Positions 7,622 to 14,404 of a stretch of 24,627 nt of DNA are shown here, in pieces; position 1 is the first letter of the stretch; each line of letters starts with the position of its first letter. The DNA lies in contig JAUROO010000137.1 in assembly GCA_030829765.1 (NCBI GenBank), positions 1 to 24,627 on the forward strand, given 5' to 3'. Below the pieces are notes generated by a model. The model was not told the origin of the DNA, made no database searches, and was given only the letters and a program-made list of their open reading frames with translations. The DNA is from Miltoncostaeales bacterium (GTDB lineage: Bacteria; Actinomycetota; Thermoleophilia; Miltoncostaeales; Miltoncostaeaceae). A program made the position numbers and the translations under genes.

Positions 7622-9681
7622 GGTCGGCCATCTACACCGGCACGCTCATCCATGCACGCCGTACGCCGGCCGAGCACGTGTTCCGGTACCCGGTGTGCTT
7701 CTACGCGATCGACCTGGATGAGATCCCCGAGCTGGACCGCCGGCTGCGCCTGTTCGGGTACAACCGGCCCGGGCTGGTGACCCTGCGCGACTCCGACCAC
7801 CTGGGCGATCCCCGGCAGCCGCTGGCCCGGAACATCCGGCAGCACCTGGAGGAGAGGGGCATCCCGGCGTCCGATGCCCGCATCACCATGCTCACCAACC
7901 TGCGGGTGGCCGGGTACGTGTTCAACCCCGTCACGTTCTTCTACGTGCACGGTCCGGACGGGGGCCTCCGCTGCGTGCTCGCTGAGGTCAGCAACACCTT
8001 CGGGGAGCGCCTGCCATACCTGCTGGGCGACGAGCAGCGCATCGCCCCGCTGGCCGACGAGCATGCCTTCCGCCACGAGAAGCGCATGCACGTATCGCCG
8101 TTCTTCCCGCTGGACCAGGATTACGTGTTCCGCATGGGCGAGCCCGGCGACACGCTCACGATCCGGATGGACGTGCTGCAGGATGGCGAGCGCCCCTTCT
8201 GGGCCCTGCTCACGGGCGAGCGCCACGACATGACCGACCGGCAGCTGGCCCGGGCGCTCGCCCGCTATCCACTGATGCCCCTGCAGGTGATCTCATTGAT
8301 CCACGTCGAGGCGCTACGCCTCTGGAGGAAGCGCGTGCCGTTCCACAGGAAGCCTGATTTCGTGCCGTCCGAGGGGTCGGTGGCGGACGCCGACCCCCCC
8401 GCCGGGGCGCGCACGCGCGGCCTGCGACCGGTGGAGCCCACCGGGCGCACGCCCCTTGCCCCCATCGTGCGGGCGCTGGCCATGCGCGGGCTGCGCCATC
8501 CCGTGGGCGGGTGGTTCGAGGTGGAGATGCCGGACGGCACGGTGCACCGCATGGGCTCTCCCGCGTCGGGCAGCCGGCACGCGCGCATCCGCGTGCACGG
8601 CAAGGACTTCTTCCGCCGCATCGCCCGCCGCGGCCGGGTGGGGTTCGGCGAGGCCTATCAGGCCGGTGACTGGACCACCGACGACCTGCCGGCATTCCTC
8701 GAGATCCTCGCGCTCACCGCGGAGGACGTGCGCCGCAGGCCCCCGGCGTCGCTGGTGCCCGCCGCCATCTCGCGGCGCCCGCGCCTGCCCAACCCTGCCG
8801 ACCTCATCCGGGCGCGTCGGGACGTGCGGTACCACTACGACCTGGGCAACGACCTGTACCGGGTGTTCCTCGACCCCTCCATGACCTACTCGTGCGCGTA
8901 CTTCGAGCACGAGGGGCAGCCGCTGGAGGCCGCCCAGCAGGCCAAGTACCGCCGGCTGTGCGAGAAGTTGCGCATCGGCCCCGATCACCACGTGCTGGAG
9001 GTTGGCTGCGGCTGGGGCGGGTTCGCCATCCACGCCGCACGCGAGCGCGGCTGCCGCGTCACGGGCATCACGCTGTCGCTGGAGCAGGCCGAGGAGGCCC
9101 GGCGGCGCGTGGAGCAGGCGGGCGTGGCCGACCGCGTGGACATCGTGATCGAGGACTACCGCGAGATGCAGGGAACCTACGACCGCATCGTGTCGATCGA
9201 GATGATCGAAGCGGTGGGGTACGACGGACTGCCCACGTACTTCGCCAATCTCGACCGCCTCCTGGCGCCGGGGGGCGTGATCGGCATCCAGGCCATCACG
9301 GTCCCGGACCAGCGGCTCGAGCGCTACCGCCGCGGCACGGACTGGATCCGCGAGTACATCTTCCCGGGCGCGTTCTGCCCGCCTCTGGCGTCGATGGTGG
9401 ATGCCATGCGCACCTCATCCGAACTGCAGGTGGAGGGCGTCGAGAACATCGGCATCCACTACGCCGACACCCTGCGGATCTGGCGCGAGAACTTCATGTC
9501 CCGGTCCGATGAGGTGCGCGACCTGGGCTTTACGGATGAGTTCATCCGCACGTGGGAGTTCTACCTGGCGTTCTGCGAGGCGGGGTTCCGCACGCGCGCG
9601 CTGGGGGACCTGCAGGTGGTGATCAGCCGGCCGTACAACGGCGCCCTGCCCCAGTGGCCCGAGGAGCGCCTGGCGATCTAG
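7618..9681 (+). CDS. DUF1365 - cyclopropane-fatty-acyl-phospholipid synthase fusion
   Basis: 687 aa in one uninterrupted frame. Residues about 1-245 are a full DUF1365 domain (COG3496) with GYVFNP (99-104), EVSNTFGE and KRMHVSPF (from K155). After a Pro/Gly/Ala-rich linker (about 250-285), residues about 286-687 form a CFA-synthase domain (COG2230) with HYDLGNDLY (H406), SCAYFEHEG, the SAM site EVGCGWGG (461-468), the bicarbonate/substrate motif EMIEAVG (528-534), TVPDQRLERY and DWIREYIFPG. CFA synthase transfers a methylene from SAM across a cis double bond of a membrane phospholipid. DUF1365 has no established reaction. The two are normally separate adjacent genes. The stop shares CTAG with the convergent gene. 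Confidence 0.92.
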   Translation: MRSAIYTGTLIHARRTPAEHVFRYPVCFYAIDLDEIPELDRRLRLFGYNRPGLVTLRDSDHLGDPRQPLARNIRQHLEERGIPASDARITMLTNLRVAGYVFNPVTFFYVHGPDGGLRCVLAEVSNTFGERLPYLLGDEQRIAPLADEHAFRHEKRMHVSPFFPLDQDYVFRMGEPGDTLTIRMDVLQDGERPFWALLTGERHDMTDRQLARALARYPLMPLQVISLIHVEALRLWRKRVPFHRKPDFVPSEGSVADADPPAGARTRGLRPVEPTGRTPLAPIVRALAMRGLRHPVGGWFEVEMPDGTVHRMGSPASGSRHARIRVHGKDFFRRIARRGRVGFGEAYQAGDWTTDDLPAFLEILALTAEDVRRRPPASLVPAAISRRPRLPNPADLIRARRDVRYHYDLGNDLYRVFLDPSMTYSCAYFEHEGQPLEAAQQAKYRRLCEKLRIGPDHHVLEVGCGWGGFAIHAARERGCRVTGITLSLEQAEEARRRVEQAGVADRVDIVIEDYREMQGTYDRIVSIEMIEAVGYDGLPTYFANLDRLLAPGGVIGIQAITVPDQRLERYRRGTDWIREYIFPGAFCPPLASMVDAMRTSSELQVEGVENIGIHYADTLRIWRENFMSRSDEVRDLGFTDEFIRTWEFYLAFCEAGFRTRALGDLQVVISRPYNGALPQWPEERLAI

Positions 9682-9968
9682 TCGCGGGGGTCGCGTGCCA
9701 TGTCGCGGCGCAGGCGCTCCAGGTTGAGGCCCACGTTCACGGCGGCGCCGAGCGCAACCGCACCGGCGAGGACGAGGCCGAGCACCACGCCGCCGATCAC
9801 GACCACGCCGTCCAGCGGGTCGTCGTGCCCCATGGCCATGGCCACCACCTCGGCGGCGATCGCGACGACCCCTGCGATCACCACCACCCACCCGAGGCGC
9901 AGCAGCAGGCGCTCCACGCGCTCCGCGCGGGCGATGCGGACCGCCGGGTCACTGCTGCCGGGGCTCAC
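9678..9968 (-). CDS. Small membrane protein with two predicted helices
   Basis: 96 aa from the GTG at 9968. Two hydrophobic segments (about 25-46 and 54-80) are joined by a short acidic turn (GHDDPLDG). The N-terminus is charged (RIARAERVERLLLR) and the C-terminus is Arg-rich (NLERLRRDMARDPRD), so both ends are probably cytoplasmic. I do not recognise a family. It begins within the stop of msrB (GTGA, 9965-9968) and is probably co-translated with it. Its stop shares CTAG with the CFAS stop. A longer ORF in this frame reading back through msrB is a shadow. Confidence 0.7.
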   Translation of the reverse strand: MSPGSSDPAVRIARAERVERLLLRLGWVVVIAGVVAIAAEVVAMAMGHDDPLDGVVVIGGVVLGLVLAGAVALGAAVNVGLNLERLRRDMARDPRD

Positions 9969-10384
9969 TCCTGCGTGGACGGGTCGCCGTCGCGGCCGCG
10001 GAAGTCCAGCGATGCGCTGTTGATGCAGTACCGCTGGCCGTCCGGACCGGGGCCGTCCGGGAACACGTGGCCCAGATGCGCGTCGCACGCGGCGCAGCGC
10101 GCCTCCACGCGGCGCATGCCGAACGAGCGGTCCTCGTGCTCGGTGACGGCGTCCCCGTGGACAGGGGTGACGTAGCTGGGCCACCCGGTTCCCGAGTCGA
10201 ACTTGTGGGTGGAGTCGAACAGCGGTGCCTCGCAGCAGATGCACCGGTAGATGCCGTCATCGTGGTGGTCCCAGTAGATGCCGGTGAAGGCCGGTTCGGT
10301 GCCCGCCTCGCGCGTGACGTGGTACTGCATGTCGGTGAGGCGGTCCCGGTACTGGTGGTCGTCGGGGCCGGACGGACGGCTCAT
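9965..10384 (-). CDS. msrB: Peptide-methionine (R)-S-oxide reductase
   Basis: 139 aa, a single-domain MsrB that reduces methionine-R-sulfoxide in proteins. Zinc ligands are C48/C51 (RCICCEA) and C97/C100 (RCAACDAH). KFDSGTGWPSY (61-71), HLGHVFPDGP and RYCINSASL with catalytic C120 are all intact. The cytoplasmic form is expected because there is no signal peptide. Unlike most genes here, it has a strong Shine-Dalgarno sequence (GGAGGA at 10394-10389, 4 nt before the ATG) and a TATCAT hexamer farther upstream, giving a leader of about 30 nt. It is followed by a small membrane protein with 4-nt overlap and lies divergently to the cytochrome c maturation genes. Confidence 0.95.
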   Translation of the reverse strand: MSRPSGPDDHQYRDRLTDMQYHVTREAGTEPAFTGIYWDHHDDGIYRCICCEAPLFDSTHKFDSGTGWPSYVTPVHGDAVTEHEDRSFGMRRVEARCAACDAHLGHVFPDGPGPDGQRYCINSASLDFRGRDGDPSTQE

Positions 10385-10421
10385 GGGGTCCTCCTGGGCG
10401 CGATGGGCCGGTGTACCCCCG

Positions 10422-10427
10422 ATGATA
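10422..10427 (-). promoter_or_regulatory. Putative -10 hexamer of msrB
   Basis: TATCAT on the minus strand, 37 nt before the msrB ATG. With GGAGGA at 10394-10389 this is a leadered, Shine-Dalgarno-type gene, in contrast to most of its neighbours. Confidence 0.45.
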
Positions 10428-10453
10428 GGGCCAGTCGGCCCACCCGCCGGTGC

Positions 10454-10459
10454 TACCGT
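10454..10459 (+). promoter_or_regulatory. Putative -10 hexamer of the ccmEF operon
   Basis: TACCGT, 11 nt before the ccmE ATG, so any leader would be only about 5 nt. No Shine-Dalgarno sequence is visible. Confidence 0.45.
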
Positions 10460-10470
10460 CGGGTGTCGAC

Positions 10471-10929
10471 ATGAAGTCCCGTTCCCGCTTCGCCATCGCG
10501 CTCACCCTGGCCGCCGTCCTCGGCGGGTGGCTCGTATGGACGAGCATCGGTGGCAGCCTCGAGACCTACACCAGCCCGTCGGGCCTGGTGACGACGTCCA
10601 ACGGCACCACGTACCGCCTGAACGGCAAGGTGGCGCCCGGCAGCCCTGCCGACGCCGCCGAGCGGGCCCAGACGGCCGAGGGTCTCCGTTTCGTGGTGGC
10701 CGACAAGGAGAAGGCGGCGGTCACCGTGCCGGTCGTCTACCGGGGCAATGTGCCGGATGCCTTCAAGGACGGCCGGGAGATCGTGGTGACCGGCCGGATG
10801 GAGAACGGGGTGTTCCAGGCCGAGCGTGGATCGCTCATCACCCTGTGCCCCTCCAAGTTCATGGAGGAGCAGGCGAAGAAGGGCAAGACCATGCCCGGTG
10901 GCGTACCCGGGGACTCCGCGGGCACGTGA
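10471..10929 (+). CDS. ccmE: Cytochrome c maturation heme chaperone CcmE (Cys-ligand type)
   Basis: 152 aa from the ATG at 10471. CcmE is a membrane-anchored OB-fold protein that binds heme covalently outside the membrane and hands it to the CcmF ligase. Visible: a basic N-terminus, one anchor helix (about 7-26), then a beta-rich domain with LNGKVAPGS, VVYRGNVPDAFKDGREIVVTG (read as two pieces around residue 95) and GVFQAERGSL. The heme-attachment site of enterobacterial CcmE is HxxxY; here it is LCPSKF (C126, F130). Cys-type CcmEs are known with CxxxY, but the Phe is unusual. The stop overlaps the ccmF start (GTGA, 10926-10929). Confidence 0.9.
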   Translation: MKSRSRFAIALTLAAVLGGWLVWTSIGGSLETYTSPSGLVTTSNGTTYRLNGKVAPGSPADAAERAQTAEGLRFVVADKEKAAVTVPVVYRGNVPDAFKDGREIVVTGRMENGVFQAERGSLITLCPSKFMEEQAKKGKTMPGGVPGDSAGT

Positions 10930-12920
10930 CCCTCGTCGGTCGCGCCGCGCTGCTGCTGGCATTCGCGGCCGCCCTGTACGCGGTCGGTGCCGCGCTGTGG
11001 TCGCGCAGGAAGGGCCGCCGGGAGTTCCTGGTATCGGCCGAGCGCGGGGTGTGGGCGGTGTTCGCCACCACAACGACGGCCGTGGGGGTGATGTGGTGGC
11101 TGCTGCTGTCGGACCGCTTCGATGTGGCCGACGTGGCGGGCTACTCCAACCGCACCCTCGGGTGGCGGTACAAGATCACGGCGCTGTGGGGCAGCCAGGC
11201 GGGGTCGCTGCTGCTCTGGATGTGGCTGTTGTCGATCGTCGCCGTGCTGGTGGTGGTGACGAACCGCCGCCGGAACCGGGACCTCATGCCGGTGGTCGTC
11301 GCCGTGCTGATGGGCGTGGCCGCGTTCTTCACCAGCGTGCTGTCGTTCGTGACCAGCCCATTCGCGACGGTCTCGCCGGTTCCGGCGGACGGCAGGGGCC
11401 TCAACCCCCTGCTGCAGAACGCCTACATGGAGAGCCACCCCCCGATGCTCTACATCGGGTACGTGGCGCTGTCGGTGCCATTCGCGTTTGCCATCGCCGC
11501 CCTGGTGACGCGGCGCCTCGACTCCACGTGGATCACCTCGGTGCGCCGCTGGACGATCCTCTCGTGGGTGTTCCTCACCATCGGCATCGTGCTGGGGTCG
11601 CGATGGGCATATGAGGAGCTCGGCTGGGGTGGATACTGGGCATGGGACCCGGTGGAGAACGCCGCGCTCATGCCGTGGCTGGTGGCAACGGCGTTCCTGC
11701 ACTCGGTGATGGTCCAGGAGCGCCGGGGGATGCTGCGCATCTGGAACATGGTGCTGGTGATCCTCACGTTCACCCTGGCGCTGTTCGGCACGTTCCTCAC
11801 GCGGTCCGGGATCCTCTCGTCGGTGCATGCCTTCGGCGAGAGCACGCTGGGCCCGTACTTCCTGGCCCTCATCGTGGTGATCCTGGCCGGCTCGTTCGCA
11901 CTGCTCTTCTCGCGCATGTCACTGCTGCGCAGCGAGAATTCGCTGGAGAGCTACATCAGCCGCGAGGCCATCTTCCTCTACAACAACCTGCTGCTGGTGG
12001 GGCTGGCGTTCGCCGTGTTCTGGGGAACGATGTTCCCGGTGCTGTCCGAGGCGGTGCGCGGCGACAAGATCACCGTGGGGCAGGGGTTCTTCAACCAGGT
12101 GGCCGCGCCCATCGGGCTTGCGCTGCTGTTCTTCACTGGCGTGGGACCCATGATCCCCTGGCGCAAGGCGTCGCCGCGCGAACTGCGCCGCAGGTTCGGC
12201 GGCCCCCTCGTGGTCGCCGTGATCGCGGTGATCCCCGCCGTGTACCTGGCGCAGGACGGCGCCCATTGGTGGGCCGCCGCGGCGATCGTGCTGGGGGCAT
12301 TCACGCTCGCGTGCATCGCGAGCGAGTTCTGGCGGGGCATCAAGGTGCGGCACCAGTTGGGGGGCACCTCATGGCCCGGTGCGCTCGGCCAGCTGTTCAC
12401 GCGCAACCGGCGGCGCTACGGCGGCTACATCGTGCACGTGGGGGTTGTCTCGATCATCGTCGCCATCGCGTGCCAGGGCGCGTTCTCGAGCCAGGGCGAC
12501 CTGGCGCTGCGCACCGGGCAGTCCGGCGAGGTGTCCGGGTACCGCTTCACGAATGAGGGCGGTACGCGGGCGAAGGACGACCACAAGATGAGCGTGGGCG
12601 TGACGCTGGGCGTGTCGGAGGGCGGCAACCGGTTCACCACCCTCGAGCCCGGCGTGGACGTGTTCCTGGCCCAGCAGCAGCGCTCCAGCGAGGTGGCCGT
12701 GGACTCATCGCCCCTCCGCGACGTGTACGTGGTGCTGGTGGGGCTCACGCCGGATGGCCTGGCCCGGATCAGCGTGTTCATCAATCCCATGATGATGTGG
12801 ATCTGGATCGGCGGGCTGATCATGGTGCTGGGGTCCGTGGTTGCCGCGTGGCCGTCGCGGCGCCCGCGCGAGGCCGTCGTGCCCGCCCCTGCGGGGGCTG
12901 ACGGCCGCGTGCGCGAGTAG
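10926..12920 (+). CDS. ccmF: Cytochrome c heme lyase subunit CcmF
   Basis: 664 aa polytopic membrane protein, normal for the family, with hydrophobic segments throughout. CcmF receives heme from CcmE and ligates it to CxxCH motifs of apocytochromes outside the membrane. The tryptophan-rich heme-handling WWD signature WGGYWAWDPVEN is at 234-245. Other family marks are YKITALWGSQAGSLLLW, NPLLQNAYMESHPPMLYIGY, FGTFLTRSGILSSVHAFG and the C-terminal RYGGYIVHVGVVSI. The GTG at 10926 is chosen because it overlaps the ccmE stop by 4 nt and starts the first helix; the much longer ORF upstream runs through ccmE in another frame and is artefactual. ccmABC, ccmG and ccmH are not in the window. Confidence 0.96.
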   Translation: MTLVGRAALLLAFAAALYAVGAALWSRRKGRREFLVSAERGVWAVFATTTTAVGVMWWLLLSDRFDVADVAGYSNRTLGWRYKITALWGSQAGSLLLWMWLLSIVAVLVVVTNRRRNRDLMPVVVAVLMGVAAFFTSVLSFVTSPFATVSPVPADGRGLNPLLQNAYMESHPPMLYIGYVALSVPFAFAIAALVTRRLDSTWITSVRRWTILSWVFLTIGIVLGSRWAYEELGWGGYWAWDPVENAALMPWLVATAFLHSVMVQERRGMLRIWNMVLVILTFTLALFGTFLTRSGILSSVHAFGESTLGPYFLALIVVILAGSFALLFSRMSLLRSENSLESYISREAIFLYNNLLLVGLAFAVFWGTMFPVLSEAVRGDKITVGQGFFNQVAAPIGLALLFFTGVGPMIPWRKASPRELRRRFGGPLVVAVIAVIPAVYLAQDGAHWWAAAAIVLGAFTLACIASEFWRGIKVRHQLGGTSWPGALGQLFTRNRRRYGGYIVHVGVVSIIVAIACQGAFSSQGDLALRTGQSGEVSGYRFTNEGGTRAKDDHKMSVGVTLGVSEGGNRFTTLEPGVDVFLAQQQRSSEVAVDSSPLRDVYVVLVGLTPDGLARISVFINPMMMWIWIGGLIMVLGSVVAAWPSRRPREAVVPAPAGADGRVRE

Positions 12921-12923
12921 CCT
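12918..12923 (+). promoter_or_regulatory. Possible -10 hexamer of the CcmI-like gene
   Basis: TAGCCT, overlapping the ccmF stop and ending 9 nt before the ATG at 12933. It could allow independent transcription of the two downstream genes, but the short gap also fits simple read-through. Confidence 0.3.
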
Positions 12924-12932
12924 CGCGCCCCG

Positions 12933-13220
12933 ATGGCCTACGTCCTTATCGCCATCCTCAGCGTGCTCGTGGTGGCCATGGTCGCGTGGCCACTGCTCGG
13001 CCGCGCGCCTGAACCATCCGTTGCGGAGCAGGGCGATGACCGCCGGGCGGTCGAGGAGGAGCTCCAGCGGTCGCTGGACGCCATCCGCGAGATCGAGATG
13101 GACCACCGCGCGGGAGCCCTGTCGGATGAGGACTTCCGCGCGCTCGACGCCGATGAGCGCGCACGGGCCGTGGCGCTGATGCGCCGGCGCGACGCCCAGG
13201 ATGACGGGGCGGGGCAATGA
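12933..13220 (+). CDS. Short CcmI-like cytochrome c biogenesis membrane protein
   Basis: 95 aa. One N-terminal membrane helix (about 3-23, ending WPLLGRAPEP) is followed by a charged amphipathic region, EEELQRSLDAIREIEMDHRA then GALSDEDFRALDADERARAV. This matches the N-terminal part of CcmI/CycH proteins (helix plus a conserved E-I-E-x-D-x-x-x-G-x-L-x-x-x-D/E-(F/Y) segment), without the TPR domain that presents apocytochrome c. Position directly after ccmF supports a role with the heme lyase. It is either a minimal CcmI or a lineage-specific accessory subunit. The stop overlaps the next start (ATGA, 13217-13220). Confidence 0.72.
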   Translation: MAYVLIAILSVLVVAMVAWPLLGRAPEPSVAEQGDDRRAVEEELQRSLDAIREIEMDHRAGALSDEDFRALDADERARAVALMRRRDAQDDGAGQ

Positions 13221-14188
13221 GGCGCCGGTCCATCATGGCCGTGGGCGCCGCCATGGCGGTCGCGGTGCCGGTGCTGTCCGGATGCAGCGCGCGGGTGTCG
13301 CAGTTCATCGACATCTCGCAGGACGGCGGCGGCACATTGCTGATGGAGATGCGCCTGGACCCGGCCGCCCAGCGGGCGATCAACCTGCCGCGGCAGCTGC
13401 AGGAGGGTACGTTCGAACGCTTCCTGGACGTCCGCACCGAGCGGTGGCGGGCCCCGGGCGATTCCGGGCGGCCGTTCTCGCAGCGCACCGAGACGAATGG
13501 CACCGTGGTGATGCGGTCGGTGCGGCGCCTGAAGGCCGGCACGTCCCAGTTGGACGACCTTGACAGCGCCCTGGGGGTGCTGCGGCCCATCGAGCCGATC
13601 CTGTCGGCTACCGGCCGGTACTGGGCCGCCCCCAGCCCCGGCGACTCGCCCACCAGCACCTCCACCACGCCGGAGAGCGGCACCGCACCCGGGGGCGAGG
13701 CCCAGCAGGGCATCACGGGGCTGCCGTTGCGGGTGCCGTTGCAGTCCATGCTGGTGGACGACTTCACCCCGGCCCACCGCGACCGCGGGCGCGCTGTGGC
13801 GCCCACGTTCTCCATCGCGTCGCGCGGCGGGGTAGGGGACGTGCTGGATCCGCCGTGCAACGCCGGCAGCCGCCGGATGGACTTCACCCGCGCTGACCTG
13901 GCGCTGCAGAAGGGGCTGCAGTTCCGTTATGCGTGGGCCATGCCCGCGCGCGTCGCCCAGTACTCCGCCGATGGAACGCTGTCACGCGACCGGTATGTGG
14001 CCTCGTGGTCGATGCCGTATGGGGAGTGCCTGCGCATGGAGATCTCCTCCGCCGGCGCCGAGGACGGGCGCGTGGTGAACGGCATCATCCTGGGCGCCGC
14101 GATCCTCTTCCTGGCGCTGGTGTTCTCGCTGCGGGCGGTGTCGCGCCGCAGGCGTCGCCGGCCCGATATCGCTGAGGACGAGGGCTAG
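13217..14188 (+). CDS. Lipoprotein with an additional C-terminal membrane helix, function unknown
   Basis: 323 aa. The N-terminus has a lipoprotein signal peptide (MRRRS, hydrophobic core, lipobox VLSGC with C23). The mature part starts with a beta-rich region (ARVSQFIDISQDGGGTLLMEM), contains a Pro/Ser/Thr/Gly-rich linker (about 138-162) and ends with a membrane helix (about 290-312) and an Arg-rich cytoplasmic tail (SRRRRRRPDIAEDEG). A lipid anchor at one end and a helix at the other is the layout of actinobacterial LppM/DUF3153 proteins, but sequence likeness is weak and that link is a guess. It is translationally coupled to the CcmI-like gene (ATGA), so a role in cytochrome c assembly or export is possible. 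A hairpin follows the stop codon. Confidence 0.75.
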   Translation: MRRRSIMAVGAAMAVAVPVLSGCSARVSQFIDISQDGGGTLLMEMRLDPAAQRAINLPRQLQEGTFERFLDVRTERWRAPGDSGRPFSQRTETNGTVVMRSVRRLKAGTSQLDDLDSALGVLRPIEPILSATGRYWAAPSPGDSPTSTSTTPESGTAPGGEAQQGITGLPLRVPLQSMLVDDFTPAHRDRGRAVAPTFSIASRGGVGDVLDPPCNAGSRRMDFTRADLALQKGLQFRYAWAMPARVAQYSADGTLSRDRYVASWSMPYGECLRMEISSAGAEDGRVVNGIILGAAILFLALVFSLRAVSRRRRRRPDIAEDEG

Positions 14189-14196
14189 CCGGTACC

Positions 14197-14234
14197 CCGG
14201 ATGTCCTGCAACAGATGGTTGCAGTGTCATCCGG
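14197..14234. terminator. Hairpin after the ccm-lipoprotein operon
   Basis: CCGGATG/CATCCGG (7 bp) and TGCAAC/GTTGCA (6 bp) stack around a small internal loop with a 5-nt AGATG apical loop. It begins 9 bp after the stop codon at 14188. There is no T-tract, so it may be a Rho-independent-like terminator of the GC-rich type or an mRNA 3'-end stabiliser. Confidence 0.5.
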
Positions 14235-14272
14235 AAACTGCGGAAAACGGAAAGTATGGCGCCCTTGCGGGG

Positions 14273-14300
14273 TTGACTGCGCCGTACGCGCCGCTAGGGT
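14273..14300 (+). promoter_or_regulatory. Sigma-70-type promoter of the first M23 peptidase gene
   Basis: TTGACT (14273-14278) and TAGGGT (14295-14300) are separated by 16 bp. This is the only clear -35/-10 pair I see in the window. Transcription would start near 14307, at the beginning of the structured leader. Confidence 0.6.
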
Positions 14301-14306
14301 CGTCCG

Positions 14307-14404
14307 CGGCCAATGACCTCCGAGGGGCTCCGTCCGGCAGTCGGGCGGTGACCTACAGCCACGGTGGAGCCCGCTCCGCGGGCCGTGGCGGAAAGGGAGC
14401 CAGG
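14307..14404 (+). ncRNA. Structured 5' leader of the first M23 peptidase gene (possible riboregulator)
   Basis: Between the promoter and a Shine-Dalgarno-like GGGAG (14395-14399), the RNA can form CCGTCCG/CGGGCGG with a GCAGT loop (14330-14348) and a 12-bp two-part stem GCCACG/CGTGGC plus GCCCGC/GCGGGC with a 5-nt bulge (14358-14389). CCGCGGCC near 14303 can alternatively pair with GGCCGTGG in the second stem, allowing two exclusive folds. c-di-AMP (ydaO) riboswitches often precede wall hydrolases in Actinobacteria, but the conserved 3' block of that class is not visible here. Part of this leader would be coding if the GTG at 14348 is used. Confidence 0.4.

Noticed and set aside
13410..13419. 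GTTCGAAC palindrome as a LexA site
   Set aside because: The half-sites are in reversed order with no spacer, and it lies inside the lipoprotein coding sequence.
14307..14404. Firm assignment of the M23 leader as a c-di-AMP (ydaO) riboswitch
   Set aside because: The position is typical but I cannot find the conserved 3' block of the class (CCGAnCCCGnCAGCTAACC-like). It is kept only as a structured leader.
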